Notes under the pieces: generated by a model
The model's input: only the letters and a program-made list of their open reading frames with translations
What the model was told of the DNA's origin: nothing
Database searches by the model: none
Program-made: the position numbers and the translations under genes
Shown here: in pieces, positions 1 to 8,657 of the stretch
Layout of the letters: the number at the start of each line of letters is the position of its first letter
How positions within the stretch are numbered: position 1 is the first letter of the stretch
Assembly: GCA_038961845.1 (NCBI GenBank)
Contig: CP152408.1
Coordinates: 3,286,001 to 3,350,000, forward strand
Direction: 5' to 3'
DNA from: Xylophilus sp. GW821-FHT01B05
GTDB taxonomy: Bacteria; Pseudomonadota; Gammaproteobacteria; Burkholderiales; Burkholderiaceae_C
Length of the DNA stretch: 64,000 nucleotides

Positions 1-715
1 CGACGGCAAGCTCGCTCTCGCTTACGCGTTCCGCCACTTCACGCATCACGGAAACAGGAACGATCGGGTCTTCACTGCCGACCAGCAGCAGTGTTGGGCA
101 GCGCACGTCAGCAAGCGCGTCCATCGGAATGAGCCGTCCCGGCTGCATGAGCGCGCCCAGTGCTGAGCCCCATTCCGCCGCGTCGAGCTTATAGGCGCTC
201 TGATTGAAATGATTGATCTGCGCGTACAGCATCGCCTTGGCGGGGTGGTGCTCAAGGAACCACTTGCCGAGTGAGCGTTGTTCGATCGTGACCGCGCGGT
301 GCGTGATCTGCCGTCGTGAAATCGCGTCGAGCAATGCAGGGTGATCGAGCGCCAGCGATGTGTCGCACGCGATGAAAGCAGCGATGCGCGAGGGATTGGT
401 CAGGGCCAGCTTGATGCCGATCATCCCGCCCAGTGACTGCCCGACCAGCGTGACGCGGTCGATCTTCTCGCGATCGAGGATGGCAAGGACATCGTCTACG
501 AAGTTCTCCAGCGAAAACTCCTGCAGCGGCGCGACAGAGCGCCCGAAGCAGCGGATGTCCATCGTCAGGCACGTGTGACGCTGCGTGAACGCGGGCAACT
601 GCTGCCACCACGTCGCCGCGTTGGAGCCAGCCCCATGGCAGAAAAGAACAGGCTCGCTACCCTCCCCATGGCGCTCGTAGTAGATAGCGCGGCCATGGCT
701 TTGCACGAAAGGCAT
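1..715 (-). CDS. Alpha/beta-fold hydrolase (partial, C-terminus outside window)
   Basis: The reading frame opens at the ATG read leftwards from 715 and is still open at base 1, giving about 238 residues. Visible hydrolase marks are an HGAGSN oxyanion-type loop (residues 27-32), a GQSLGG nucleophile elbow (92-97, Ser94) and an Asp in GSEDP (near 216) in the position of the acid residue. The catalytic His should lie beyond the window edge. The start is 11 bases after the stop of the Bug protein gene, so the two are probably one operon, with the hydrolase acting on the compound the binding protein captures. Similar proteins are annotated as 3-oxoadipate enol-lactonase or carboxylesterase; the sequence does not settle which. 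Confidence 0.85.
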   Translation of the reverse strand, partial: MPFVQSHGRAIYYERHGEGSEPVLFCHGAGSNAATWWQQLPAFTQRHTCLTMDIRCFGRSVAPLQEFSLENFVDDVLAILDREKIDRVTLVGQSLGGMIGIKLALTNPSRIAAFIACDTSLALDHPALLDAISRRQITHRAVTIEQRSLGKWFLEHHPAKAMLYAQINHFNQSAYKLDAAEWGSALGALMQPGRLIPMDALADVRCPTLLLVGSEDPIVPVSVMREVAERVSESELAV

Positions 716-726
716 AGGAGAAGACC

Positions 727-1701
727 TCAGTTGGCTTTGAGATTCATGCTGCGTACCAGTTGGCCCCAGCGCTCGGTATCGCTGCGCACCATCTGCGCGT
801 ATTGGTCTGGCGTTCCTGGCAGCGGCATCAGGCCCTCCGTCTCCAACAACTTGAGCAACGCAGGCTCACTCAAGGCGGCATTGATCGCAGCGTTGACCTT
901 GCGAACCACGGCCGAGGAGGTGGCCTTGGGCGCGGATAACCCGACCCAGGAGGCCACAGTGAGCTGCTTGTAGCCCAGTTCTGCAAAGGTGGGAACCTCC
1001 GGCGCCGTGGCCATGCGTTGGGCACTGGAGACGGCCAAGACATGGAGTTTTCCGCTTTGCACATAAGGCAGCGCGACGCTTGGCGGGATCACGATCACCG
1101 ACACGACGCCTGCGAGCACGTCCTGCAGAGCGGGCGCACCGCCCTTGTACGGCACATGCGTTAACTGCACACCGGCAGCACGCTGCAACAGTTCCATCAC
1201 GAGGTGCCCGGTGCTGCCCGCGCCGGAGCTTGCGTAGTTGATCTTTCCCGGCTCCCGCTTGGCCTGCTGTACCAGGTCCTGGAAGGTGCTCATCCCCGCA
1301 TCGCTGCGCGCCACCAGCCACTGAGGGCTTTCGCCAACTGCACCCACGTGCACGAAGTCCTTGGCGATGTCGAAGGGCACGTTTTCGTAGATGCCTTGCG
1401 CGATCGTGTTGAGCATCCCGGTCATGGTCAGCGTATAGCCGTCGGGCGCTGCGCTTGCGCCAGCCTGGGTGCCGACGATGTTGCCTGCACTCGGCCGGTT
1501 CTCAACTACCACGGGTTGCTTGAGTGTCTTCGCCATGTACTGTCCCAGGGGCCGAGCGACGCGGTCGTACGGCCCCCCAGCCGGCGCGGGGACGATGATG
1601 CGAATCGGACGCGCGGGCCAGTCCGTGCTTTGTGAGTGGGCGGCGGAGGTCGCCAGTATGCCGGCCGCAAGGGCGGCCGCGATGCGCAAAAGGGAATTCA
1701 T
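727..1701 (-). CDS. Bug-family (tripartite tricarboxylate transporter) substrate-binding protein
   Basis: A 324-residue secreted protein with a Sec signal peptide (hydrophobic stretch after MNSLLRI, ending near AAHSQ). It has the family hallmarks: a WPARPIRIIVP-type first strand, a GG-P loop, and VVVENRPSAGN. A longer in-frame start exists at 1752, but AAGGAGAC lies just upstream of the ATG at 1701, so I chose that. Bug proteins bind carboxylates or aromatic acids in the periplasm, usually without a linked membrane partner; none is present here. It is divergent from a LysR gene at 1791 and followed by the hydrolase, suggesting a small regulated catabolic unit. Confidence 0.9.
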   Translation of the reverse strand: MNSLLRIAAALAAGILATSAAHSQSTDWPARPIRIIVPAPAGGPYDRVARPLGQYMAKTLKQPVVVENRPSAGNIVGTQAGASAAPDGYTLTMTGMLNTIAQGIYENVPFDIAKDFVHVGAVGESPQWLVARSDAGMSTFQDLVQQAKREPGKINYASSGAGSTGHLVMELLQRAAGVQLTHVPYKGGAPALQDVLAGVVSVIVIPPSVALPYVQSGKLHVLAVSSAQRMATAPEVPTFAELGYKQLTVASWVGLSAPKATSSAVVRKVNAAINAALSEPALLKLLETEGLMPLPGTPDQYAQMVRSDTERWGQLVRSMNLKAN

Positions 1702-1790
1702 GCTTGTCTCCTTGTTTTCCGCATCTTCGTCCGCGCACCCATCGCTAGCCAATTAAATCTGAGCGGTATCCATTAGACTTTCCGATACCT

Positions 1791-2768
1791 ATGCCGCATA
1801 GTGCTACCGCCCTTCTGAATCGGCTGCTCGCCCGTGGCAAGTTCCGCCACGCGCAGGTGATCTTGGTCCTGACAGAACTCGGCAGTGTGCAGCGCACTGC
1901 CGATGCAATCGGCATGACGCAGTCTTCGGTGTCTCAGACACTGGCCTATCTGGAGGAGTTGCTCGAAGTGCGCCTGTTCGAGCGTCACGCGCGCGGCGTG
2001 CGGCCGACACCGGCCTGCGCCGACTTGTTGCCGGTGGCCCGCCAATTGATGCTGGGAATTGCCGACGGCGCGGAGGTCGTGAGCGCGCGCCACCAGCAGG
2101 GCCAGGGCGTTGTCCGACTGGTCGCCTCCGGCGCTGCCATCAACGGCTTGTTACTCGACGCATTGCCCGCATTCAGTGATCGGTACCCCGCCGTCCAGGT
2201 CCAACTCGCGGAGGCGGAAGGTCAAGACCAACTGCTGGCCATTGCGCGAGGTGAGGTGGATCTGGTCGTATGCCGCCGGCCGCCTGTACTCCCGGAGGGG
2301 TGGGAGTTCCATCCGCTGCGGGATGACCGATACGTGATCCTGTGCCGCTCAGACCATCCGCTGGCCGACGCCCGGCCGCTGAAGTTGGCGGACATCGCAC
2401 AGGCCACGTGGCTGATGTTGCCGGCCGGCGTTGCCGCTCGGCAGCGCTTCGATGAACTCGCATGCAGCTTTCCAGAGCTGCCGAGGACGTATCCGGTGGT
2501 AACGCAGTCGCTCAACATGCTATGGCATCTGCTGCAGCATCGGCCCCTGCTCTCCTTAATATCGCTCAACCTGGCACGGCCACTGCTGGAAGAAGGCGCG
2601 CTGGTGGAATTGCGCGTCGGCGACGCCGCGGCCCTCGAGCCGATCGGAATCCTGCAGCCTGAGGCTGGCGTGGGTCAAGCCGCAGCTTGTTTCGGCCAGT
2701 TCCTGCACCTGACGCTCAGCGAAAGCCCATGCGCTCCGCGTGCCAGATCGTCCGACAAGAGGCTCTGA
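1791..2768 (+). CDS. LysR-type transcriptional regulator
   Basis: 325 residues. The winged helix-turn-helix sits at about residues 20-75 (ELGSVQRTADAIGMTQSSVS, then a FERHARGVRPTPA wing) and an effector-binding domain follows (about 100-305). It is transcribed away from the Bug/hydrolase pair across a gap of 89 bases, the classic arrangement for a LysR activator of its divergent neighbour. No strong Shine-Dalgarno precedes the ATG. The C-terminal tail after residue 305 is short and basic. The effector is unknown. It differs in sequence from the second LysR protein at 14627-15535. Confidence 0.9.
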   Translation: MPHSATALLNRLLARGKFRHAQVILVLTELGSVQRTADAIGMTQSSVSQTLAYLEELLEVRLFERHARGVRPTPACADLLPVARQLMLGIADGAEVVSARHQQGQGVVRLVASGAAINGLLLDALPAFSDRYPAVQVQLAEAEGQDQLLAIARGEVDLVVCRRPPVLPEGWEFHPLRDDRYVILCRSDHPLADARPLKLADIAQATWLMLPAGVAARQRFDELACSFPELPRTYPVVTQSLNMLWHLLQHRPLLSLISLNLARPLLEEGALVELRVGDAAALEPIGILQPEAGVGQAAACFGQFLHLTLSESPCAPRARSSDKRL

Positions 2769-2837
2769 GAACCATCCCTCTCAAGGTCTTGTGAGCGACA
2801 AGCAGTAACCTCGGAGATATCAAGAGGAAGCCTGCGG

Positions 2838-3450
2838 ATGTGGAAAGAAGTATTGGAGCGCTTCGAGCGTGAAGGGCCGGTCAGCGTGATGGCGCGCGCA
2901 GCACTGGAGCAGGCTTTGCCGGTGCAGTGGATAGACGAAGTGTTCGAAGCGGGTCGCCAGCGCCAATACCCGCGCGAGCTGCTGATGTCCACCGCAGTAG
3001 AGCGGATGCTGCTGGTCTCATTGGGCCTGCGGCCCTCGTTGCACGCGGCGTGCCAAGAAGATGGAGCGCTTGCCCGTGACCCTGGCCGCGCTGTACGACA
3101 AGGTCAAACGCACCGAACCCCGGATACTGCGCGCGCTGGTGCAAGGCCGCGCAGCACGCCTGGCGTCGGTGGTTGCTGCCACAGGCACCCAGCCCAGCTT
3201 GCACGGCTGACGGCTACATTGCGCTGGAGCCGCAGGCCTGGCTGGAGTGGTCCGAGGCGCCCCCGGTGCGCGTGGCGGGCTACCTGCTGCGCCTGGCCAG
3301 AGGCATCTCACCGCTCAGTGTCGCCAGGGCTCAGCGCGGGCCCAAGAAAGACAAGCCCGGGGGCTATGTGACTGCTGCCGTCGCACGCAAGCGGTTGGCC
3401 ACCGCTCGCGTGCTGCGCAAGACACTGCTCAAACACCTTGAAAGGGATGG
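2838..3450 (+). pseudogene. Broken IS4-type transposase remnant
   Basis: The first segment (2838 to about 3050) encodes an IS4-family N-terminus: MWKEVLERFEREGPVSVMA, then a long helical part ending in SLGLRPSLHAA. The frame then shifts to a segment with LPVTLAALYDKVKRTEP (from about 3060), which stops at a TGA (3207-3209). A third segment from 3210 carries RGPKKDKPGG, a stretch typical of the C-terminus of this transposase family. The central catalytic DDE region is missing. There are therefore at least two frame breaks and an internal deletion, so no active transposase is possible. I could not identify terminal inverted repeats. Confidence 0.75.
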
Positions 3451-3457
3451 CTTTGAG

Positions 3458-3640
3458 AGAGCGTGTGACGAGATCATGCCGGTTCATCAGCGCGAGCGCC
3501 GTCGTCGGAATCACGCCAATGCCCAGACCGGCTGCAATCAAGCCACCGATGATTGGTAGGCTGATCGATTCATGCACCGATCGCACAGCCAAACCCAATT
3601 CGGCAAATACCTCGTCTGTCGCGTTCCGCGTACTGGTCCC
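3458..3640 (-). pseudogene. Fragment of a LysR-type regulator (effector domain)
   Basis: Read leftwards, about 60 residues match the end of a LysR effector domain: a run of VHESISLPIIGGL followed by AAGLGIGVIPTTAL and ALMNRHDLVTR. There is no N-terminal DNA-binding part. The fragment abuts the transposase remnant at 3450 on its C-terminal side and tannase stop 3681 on the other. This suggests that an insertion and later deletions destroyed a regulator that once stood beside the esterase gene. It is not expected to be functional. Confidence 0.65.
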
Positions 3641-3680
3641 CGTTCTGCCGCGCTCGCCGTCGTGAGGCGGCCCCCAGTAT

Positions 3681-5318
3681 TCATGGACCCGGCGCAGTAC
3701 ATGTGTAGTTAGTGGCGAGCTTTCCCGCTGCTGCGTCATCCGAGGGCCCAACGTACCTTGGGTACGTCGGATACTGACACAAGGGGCGAGTAAAGGCGAT
3801 GTCACCACTGGAGGTCAGTTTCGTCGCCAACAATGTATTTGGCGGCGCGTCCCTCGTTACCCAGTCGTCGAGGGACTGCAGCAGATCAGTCGGCGCTGCG
3901 CCGGGGCCATTTCCACAATGCCCAACCCCCGGGGCCACATAGAACCGAACGGCGGAATCTGCCACGGTTTTTCCTCCAACTGCCGAAACCATAGCATCGT
4001 AGTAGTTCGCCGTTCCTTGAGCTGGGTAGAAATCATCAGCGCCTCCGTGCCACATGATTAGTTTGCCTCCACCATTGATAAATGGGCGAATGTCTTTGGA
4101 GGTGGCATTGACGATGGACGCTGTTGAGAACAGGGCATTCAGATCCTGATCGTACGAGAAGGTCAGCGGGTTGACCGCAGCATTTCTCGCGATGATGTTC
4201 TTGATGCTTGTGTCTTGAAAAATGTATCCAGCGCTGAACGTGAAATCCCCGTCGCGTGCAGCACCGGTGGAACCCGCGGGCCACTGCGTATCTTCGTTTC
4301 CAGTGAATGGGTGTCCGACTTGCGTATAGACGTTTGGCGCGATCCCGAACTCTGCAGGCGTTGTCAGGGCGGCGATCGAGTTCAGCTGACCATCTGAAAG
4401 ACATGCGTCTCCCAAGTCGCCTCCGCCGGCGCAGCGTAGGGCCTTCGGATCAAAACCAGACTTGCTACAGGCGGCAGGATTGGAAACTATGCCGTCGGCA
4501 ATGCCATCCAAGGCATCGCACACGTCGCGGACCGATTGTGAAAGAAGTTTTAGCTTTGCGTTAGGTAATGCACCGCCCGGCGCTGCCAGGGCCTTTGCAT
4601 TTCGATTGAACCACCCAATTAGTCCAACAAAGTCATAGGAAGGGTCGCCCGCGATGACGCCGTCAAACAAGTATGGGTAGCGCTGCACTGTCATGAGCGC
4701 TTCTCTGCCACCCGTCGAGCAACCTTCAAAATAGGATCGATCGGGGAATTTTCCATATGCATCTCGAACGACCTCCTTCGCAGATGCCAGCGTAGTGGGG
4801 ATGGACAGATGCCCCCACATGTTCAACGCCAGGGAATCATTGAGGGCAAAGCTGGCATCGAAGGCTGAGCCCTTGTGACCTCCGTCACTTCCTACTGCAG
4901 CGTACCCTTTCGACAAAGCAGCGACCGGTAGCGCCGGAATCGACCCGTTCATACCAGCGCCGCCTTGGTAGTAGAGCTTGCCGTTCCATTTGTCCGGGAA
5001 GAGGATCTCAATGCCTAGTTGCGCGGGAATCGTTCCAGTGACTTGGCAGTACGTGGGTGTGCTTGAGGTTGCGGGAACAACTTTCGCGCTTAACCCAGCT
5101 ACGCCGCCACTCGTTGCCCCGTTGAGTTTCGCGCAGACACTCGCTGCAGATGGAGGCGGGTTGTCGCCTTCTGGTTGCGTTGGAGTAATGGGTGGCGGAG
5201 TAGTGGTACCTACTACCACGGGAACTAGCGAGCTGTAGGAGCCGCCTCCACAGGCTGCGAGAAGGAGACTGATGCCTCCGATGCAACTGCCAAGGCGAAG
5301 TCGATTCGTACGTTTCAA
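3681..5318 (-). CDS. Tannase/feruloyl esterase family lipoprotein (CS-D-HC type)
   Basis: An ester hydrolase of the tannase family (Pfam Tannase; relatives include fungal feruloyl esterase B and MHETase), probably exported and lipid-anchored: the lipobox is LLAAC with Cys at about residue 23. The nucleophile motif is CSTGGREA (Ser near 201), the acid loop is HGGADDFYP, and the catalytic His is in GVGHCGNG (near 467), so the CS-D-HC signature is intact. A DALDGIADG loop is the likely calcium site. I chose a TTG start at 5318 because AAGGGAGAC lies 4 bases upstream; the in-frame ATG at 5342 has no such site. The DNA is visibly more AT-rich than the adjoining transporter genes, which hints at separate acquisition. 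It is the last gene of the leftward transporter block. Confidence 0.88.
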   Translation of the reverse strand: MKRTNRLRLGSCIGGISLLLAACGGGSYSSLVPVVVGTTTPPPITPTQPEGDNPPPSAASVCAKLNGATSGGVAGLSAKVVPATSSTPTYCQVTGTIPAQLGIEILFPDKWNGKLYYQGGAGMNGSIPALPVAALSKGYAAVGSDGGHKGSAFDASFALNDSLALNMWGHLSIPTTLASAKEVVRDAYGKFPDRSYFEGCSTGGREALMTVQRYPYLFDGVIAGDPSYDFVGLIGWFNRNAKALAAPGGALPNAKLKLLSQSVRDVCDALDGIADGIVSNPAACSKSGFDPKALRCAGGGDLGDACLSDGQLNSIAALTTPAEFGIAPNVYTQVGHPFTGNEDTQWPAGSTGAARDGDFTFSAGYIFQDTSIKNIIARNAAVNPLTFSYDQDLNALFSTASIVNATSKDIRPFINGGGKLIMWHGGADDFYPAQGTANYYDAMVSAVGGKTVADSAVRFYVAPGVGHCGNGPGAAPTDLLQSLDDWVTRDAPPNTLLATKLTSSGDIAFTRPLCQYPTYPRYVGPSDDAAAGKLATNYTCTAPGP

Positions 5319-5412
5319 TTTTGTCTCCCTTTGCTTCTTCATGGCAATCTTTTATGGAGGTAGTTTTATTTTCCGAGGAGCCGAGGCTCTACTTCTTCGT
5401 TACGGCGCTGCG

Positions 5413-6393
5413 CTACTTCGCGCGCCGCCGCTCGATGAACGCAATGATCTCGCCCATGATCCCCTTGCGGAACGCCAGCACGCAGATCACGAAGATCAGG
5501 CCCGTGACCATGGTCACCGACTCGCCCAGCGTGCTGAACCAGTCCACCGTGGTGATGCGCGCCAGGAAGTTGCCAAGTTCGCCGATCTTGTTCTCCAGCA
5601 GCACCACCACAGCCGAGCCCATCAGCGGACCCGAGAGCGTGCCCAACCCGCCCACCAGCGTCATCAGGATGACCTGGCCCGAGGCGGTCCAGTGCACGTC
5701 GGACAGCGTGGCGAAGCCCAGCACCAGCGTCTTGAGCGAACCGGCCAGGCCTGACAGCGCCGCTGAAATCACGAAGGCCAGCAGCTTGAAGCGGTTCACG
5801 TCGTAGCCCAGCGACAGCGCGCGCGGCTCGTTCTCCTTGATGCCCTTCAACACCTGCCCGAACGGTGAGTGGACGGTGCGCACGATCAGCAAGAATGCCA
5901 GCACGACCACGACCAGCGCCACGTAGTACATCGTCAGGTCGTTCGACAGGTCGATCAAGCCGAACAGCTTGCCGCGCGGCACGCCCTGCAGGCCGTCTTC
6001 GCCGCCCGTGAACTTGGCCTGCAGCGCGACGAAGAACATCATCTGCGCGAGCGCCAGCGTGATCATCGCGAAGTAGATGCCCTGGCGGCGGATCGCCACC
6101 AGGCCGAAGATCCAGCCCAGAAAACCGCCGGCGAGCGTGCCCGCGATCAAGCCCAACTCGGGCGTGAGGCCCCAGACCTTCATCGCATGGCCCGCGACGT
6201 ACGCGGACCCGCCCAGGAAGGCCGCATGCCCGAACGACAGCAGACCCGTGTAGCCCAGCAGCAGGTTGAACGCCGCCGCGAACAGCGCGAAACACATAAG
6301 CTTCATCACGAACACGGGGTAGGCGCCGAAGAACGGCGCGAGCACCAGCGCGACCAGCAGCAATGTGTAGACGACGGTAGAAATTTTCTTCAT
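5413..6393 (-). CDS. LIV-type ABC transporter permease (LivM family)
   Basis: 326 residues, almost entirely membrane-spanning, with the LivM features AFNLLLGYTGLLSFGHAAFLG near residues 39-58 and LVGGLGTLSGPLMGSA near 258-273. It forms the transmembrane channel together with the LivH-type partner encoded just upstream. The order livG-livF-binding protein-livH-livM on one strand makes a complete high-affinity importer. LIV-type systems of this kind in Burkholderiales often import aromatic acids or amides rather than leucine. Given the neighbouring esterases, an aromatic product is the better guess here; that is inference. Confidence 0.92.
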   Translation of the reverse strand: MKKISTVVYTLLLVALVLAPFFGAYPVFVMKLMCFALFAAAFNLLLGYTGLLSFGHAAFLGGSAYVAGHAMKVWGLTPELGLIAGTLAGGFLGWIFGLVAIRRQGIYFAMITLALAQMMFFVALQAKFTGGEDGLQGVPRGKLFGLIDLSNDLTMYYVALVVVVLAFLLIVRTVHSPFGQVLKGIKENEPRALSLGYDVNRFKLLAFVISAALSGLAGSLKTLVLGFATLSDVHWTASGQVILMTLVGGLGTLSGPLMGSAVVVLLENKIGELGNFLARITTVDWFSTLGESVTMVTGLIFVICVLAFRKGIMGEIIAFIERRRAK

Positions 6394-6469
6394 GAATTCT
6401 TAAGCAAGAAGGTCGCCGCGCACGGCCGCCCGAAGCGACACGAAGCGCGCGCAGCCTGGGGACGAGCAA

Positions 6470-7345
6470 TCATTTTTCTTTGCCGAACAGGCCGGTGGGG
6501 CGAATCAACAGCACGATGACCATGATCACGAACACAACCGTTGACGATGCCTCGGGATAGAAGACCTTGGTGAGCCCTTCGATCACGCCCAATCCCAGGC
6601 CCGTGAGGATGGCGCCCATGATGGAGCCCATGCCGCCGATCACGACCACCGCAAACACCACGATGATGAGGTTCTGTCCCATCAGTGGCGACACCTGCAT
6701 CACCGGCGCCGCCAGCACGCCGGCGAAAGCGGCGAGCGCACAGCCGAAGGCGTAGGTCAGCGTGATCATCAGCGGCACGTTGACGCCGAAGGCTTCCACC
6801 AGCCGTGGGTTCTCGGTGCCGGCACGCAGGTAGGCGCCCAGCCGAGTCTTCTCGATCACGTACCAGGTCGCGAAGCAGACCACCAGCGATGCCACGACCA
6901 CCCATGCGCGGTAGTTGGGCAGCACCATGAAGCCCAGGTCGGTGGCACTGGAGAGGACATCGGGCGCGTCGTAGGGCAGCCCCGACACGCCGTAGACCGA
7001 GCGGAACACGCCCTCGATCAGCAGCGTGAGACCCAGCGTGAGCAGCAGGCCGTAAAGGTGGTCGAGCTTGTAGATCCAGCGCAGCAGCAAGCGCTCGATC
7101 AGCACGCCAAACAGGCCGATGACGAGGGGCGCCACGATCAGCATCACCCAGTAGTTGATGCCGAAATACTCCATCGCCATCCAGGTCAGGATGGCGCCCA
7201 TCATGAACAGCGCGCCGTGCGCGAAGTTAATGACGTTGAGCAGGCCGAAGATCACCGCGAGCCCGAGGCTCAGGATGGCGTAGAAGGAGCCGTTGACCAG
7301 CCCCAGGAGGAGTTGGCTCAAAAGCGCAGGAAGGGAAATGGTCAT
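6470..7345 (-). CDS. LIV-type ABC transporter permease (LivH family)
   Basis: 291 residues and about eight membrane segments. Family marks are LLLGLVNGSFYAILSLGLAV at the N-terminus, LLNVINFAHGALFMMGA, and VVIGGMGSIMGAILTGLGLG towards the C-terminus. It is the second channel subunit of the importer and lies 76 bases before livM and 42 bases after the binding-protein gene in the direction of transcription. No internal oddities are visible, and the length is normal for the family. Confidence 0.92.
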   Translation of the reverse strand: MTISLPALLSQLLLGLVNGSFYAILSLGLAVIFGLLNVINFAHGALFMMGAILTWMAMEYFGINYWVMLIVAPLVIGLFGVLIERLLLRWIYKLDHLYGLLLTLGLTLLIEGVFRSVYGVSGLPYDAPDVLSSATDLGFMVLPNYRAWVVVASLVVCFATWYVIEKTRLGAYLRAGTENPRLVEAFGVNVPLMITLTYAFGCALAAFAGVLAAPVMQVSPLMGQNLIIVVFAVVVIGGMGSIMGAILTGLGLGVIEGLTKVFYPEASSTVVFVIMVIVLLIRPTGLFGKEK

Positions 7346-7387
7346 AAGCGTTTCAACAAACCCGGGCGGCTGCGCGCCTGCGGAGGA

Positions 7388-8590
7388 TCACTTCCAGAGA
7401 GCGCATTTCGTTTCGGCCTTGGTCGTGAAGACTTGGTCGCCCGGCAGCGTCTGGAGCACCTTCAGGTAGTCCCAGGGTTGTTTGGATTCGGCCGGCGACT
7501 TGGCTTCGACCAGGTACATGTCGTGGATGAAGCTGCCGTCGGCGCGGATCTGGCCCTTGCCGTAGAAGTCGTCGATCTTCATGCTCTTCAACTGCGCCAT
7601 GACCTTGTCGGCGTCTGTGGTCTTGGCTGCGGCCACAGCCTTCAGGTAGGTCATGGTGGCGGAGTAGTCGGCTGCCTGCACGTCGGTTGGCATGCGCTTG
7701 GTTTTCTCGAAGAAGCGGTTGCCGAACTTGCGCGTGTCGTCGTTCAGGTCCCAATACCAACTGGTGGTGTGCAGCAGGCCTTCGGTGTTCTTCAGGCCCA
7801 GGCTGTGGATGTCAGACAGGAACACCAGCAGGCCGGCGGTCTTCATGGTCTTGTTGATGCCAAATTCCTTGGCGGCCTTGATCGAGTTGATGGTGTCGCC
7901 GCCGGCGTTGGCCAGGCCCAGGATCTGCGCCTTGGAGTTCTGCGCCTGCAGCAGGAATGAGGAGAAGTCCGACGCGTTCAGCGGATGGCGCACCGCGCCC
8001 GCCACCGTGCCCCCCTTGTCCTTCACCACCTTGGTGGTGTCGGCCTCGAGCGCGTGGCCGAAGGCGTAGTCGGCCGTCAGGAAGAACCAGCTTTTGCCGC
8101 CGCGGTCGACCACCGCCGTGCCGGTGCCCTTGGCCAGCGCCACGGTGTCGTAGGCATAGTGCACGGTGTAAGGGCTGCACTGCTCGTTGGTGAGCGCCGA
8201 GCTGCCTGCGCCATTGTTGAAGTACACGCGCTTCTTCTCTTCCGCCACCTTGGCAATGGCCAGCGCGGTGCCGGAATTGGTACCGCCGAAGATCATGGTG
8301 ACGCCGGCCGTGTCGACCCACTCGCGGGCCTTGGAGGCGGCGATGTCGGCCTTGTTCTGGTGGTCGGCGGTCAGCAGCTCGATCGGCTGGCCCAGCACCT
8401 TGCCGCCGAAATCGTCGATGGCCATCTGGATGGCCGTGGCCCCGCCCTTGCCTTCCAGGTCGGCGTACAGGCCCGACAGGTCGGTGACGAAGCCGATCTT
8501 CACTTTTTCCTGCGCCTGCACGGCGCCCGCGCTCATTGCGAGGATGCCGATGGCCGTGGAGATGGCGATGAGGCCGAGTTTCTTGTTCAT
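7388..8590 (-). CDS. Periplasmic substrate-binding protein of LIV-type ABC transporter
   Basis: 400 residues with a Sec signal peptide (MNKKLGLIAIS... cleaved near VQAQ-EKVKIG). The mature start KVKIGFVTDLSGLYADLEG and the type-1 periplasmic binding fold are typical. Length and internal pattern (FGGTNSGTALAIA, YVFNNGAGSS-like segment, TSWYWDL) resemble binding proteins assigned to aromatic acids and other hydrophobic carboxylates rather than LivJ. The gene sits between the ATPase and permease genes, an order common in betaproteobacterial paralogues. It should determine what the operon imports. Confidence 0.9.
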   Translation of the reverse strand: MNKKLGLIAISTAIGILAMSAGAVQAQEKVKIGFVTDLSGLYADLEGKGGATAIQMAIDDFGGKVLGQPIELLTADHQNKADIAASKAREWVDTAGVTMIFGGTNSGTALAIAKVAEEKKRVYFNNGAGSSALTNEQCSPYTVHYAYDTVALAKGTGTAVVDRGGKSWFFLTADYAFGHALEADTTKVVKDKGGTVAGAVRHPLNASDFSSFLLQAQNSKAQILGLANAGGDTINSIKAAKEFGINKTMKTAGLLVFLSDIHSLGLKNTEGLLHTTSWYWDLNDDTRKFGNRFFEKTKRMPTDVQAADYSATMTYLKAVAAAKTTDADKVMAQLKSMKIDDFYGKGQIRADGSFIHDMYLVEAKSPAESKQPWDYLKVLQTLPGDQVFTTKAETKCALWK

Positions 8591-8657
8591 GGCTTGTTGT
8601 CTCCTGAAGAAATCTTTGCGGGATGCGAGAAACGGTTTTGTGGACTTTTCTTGTTGT

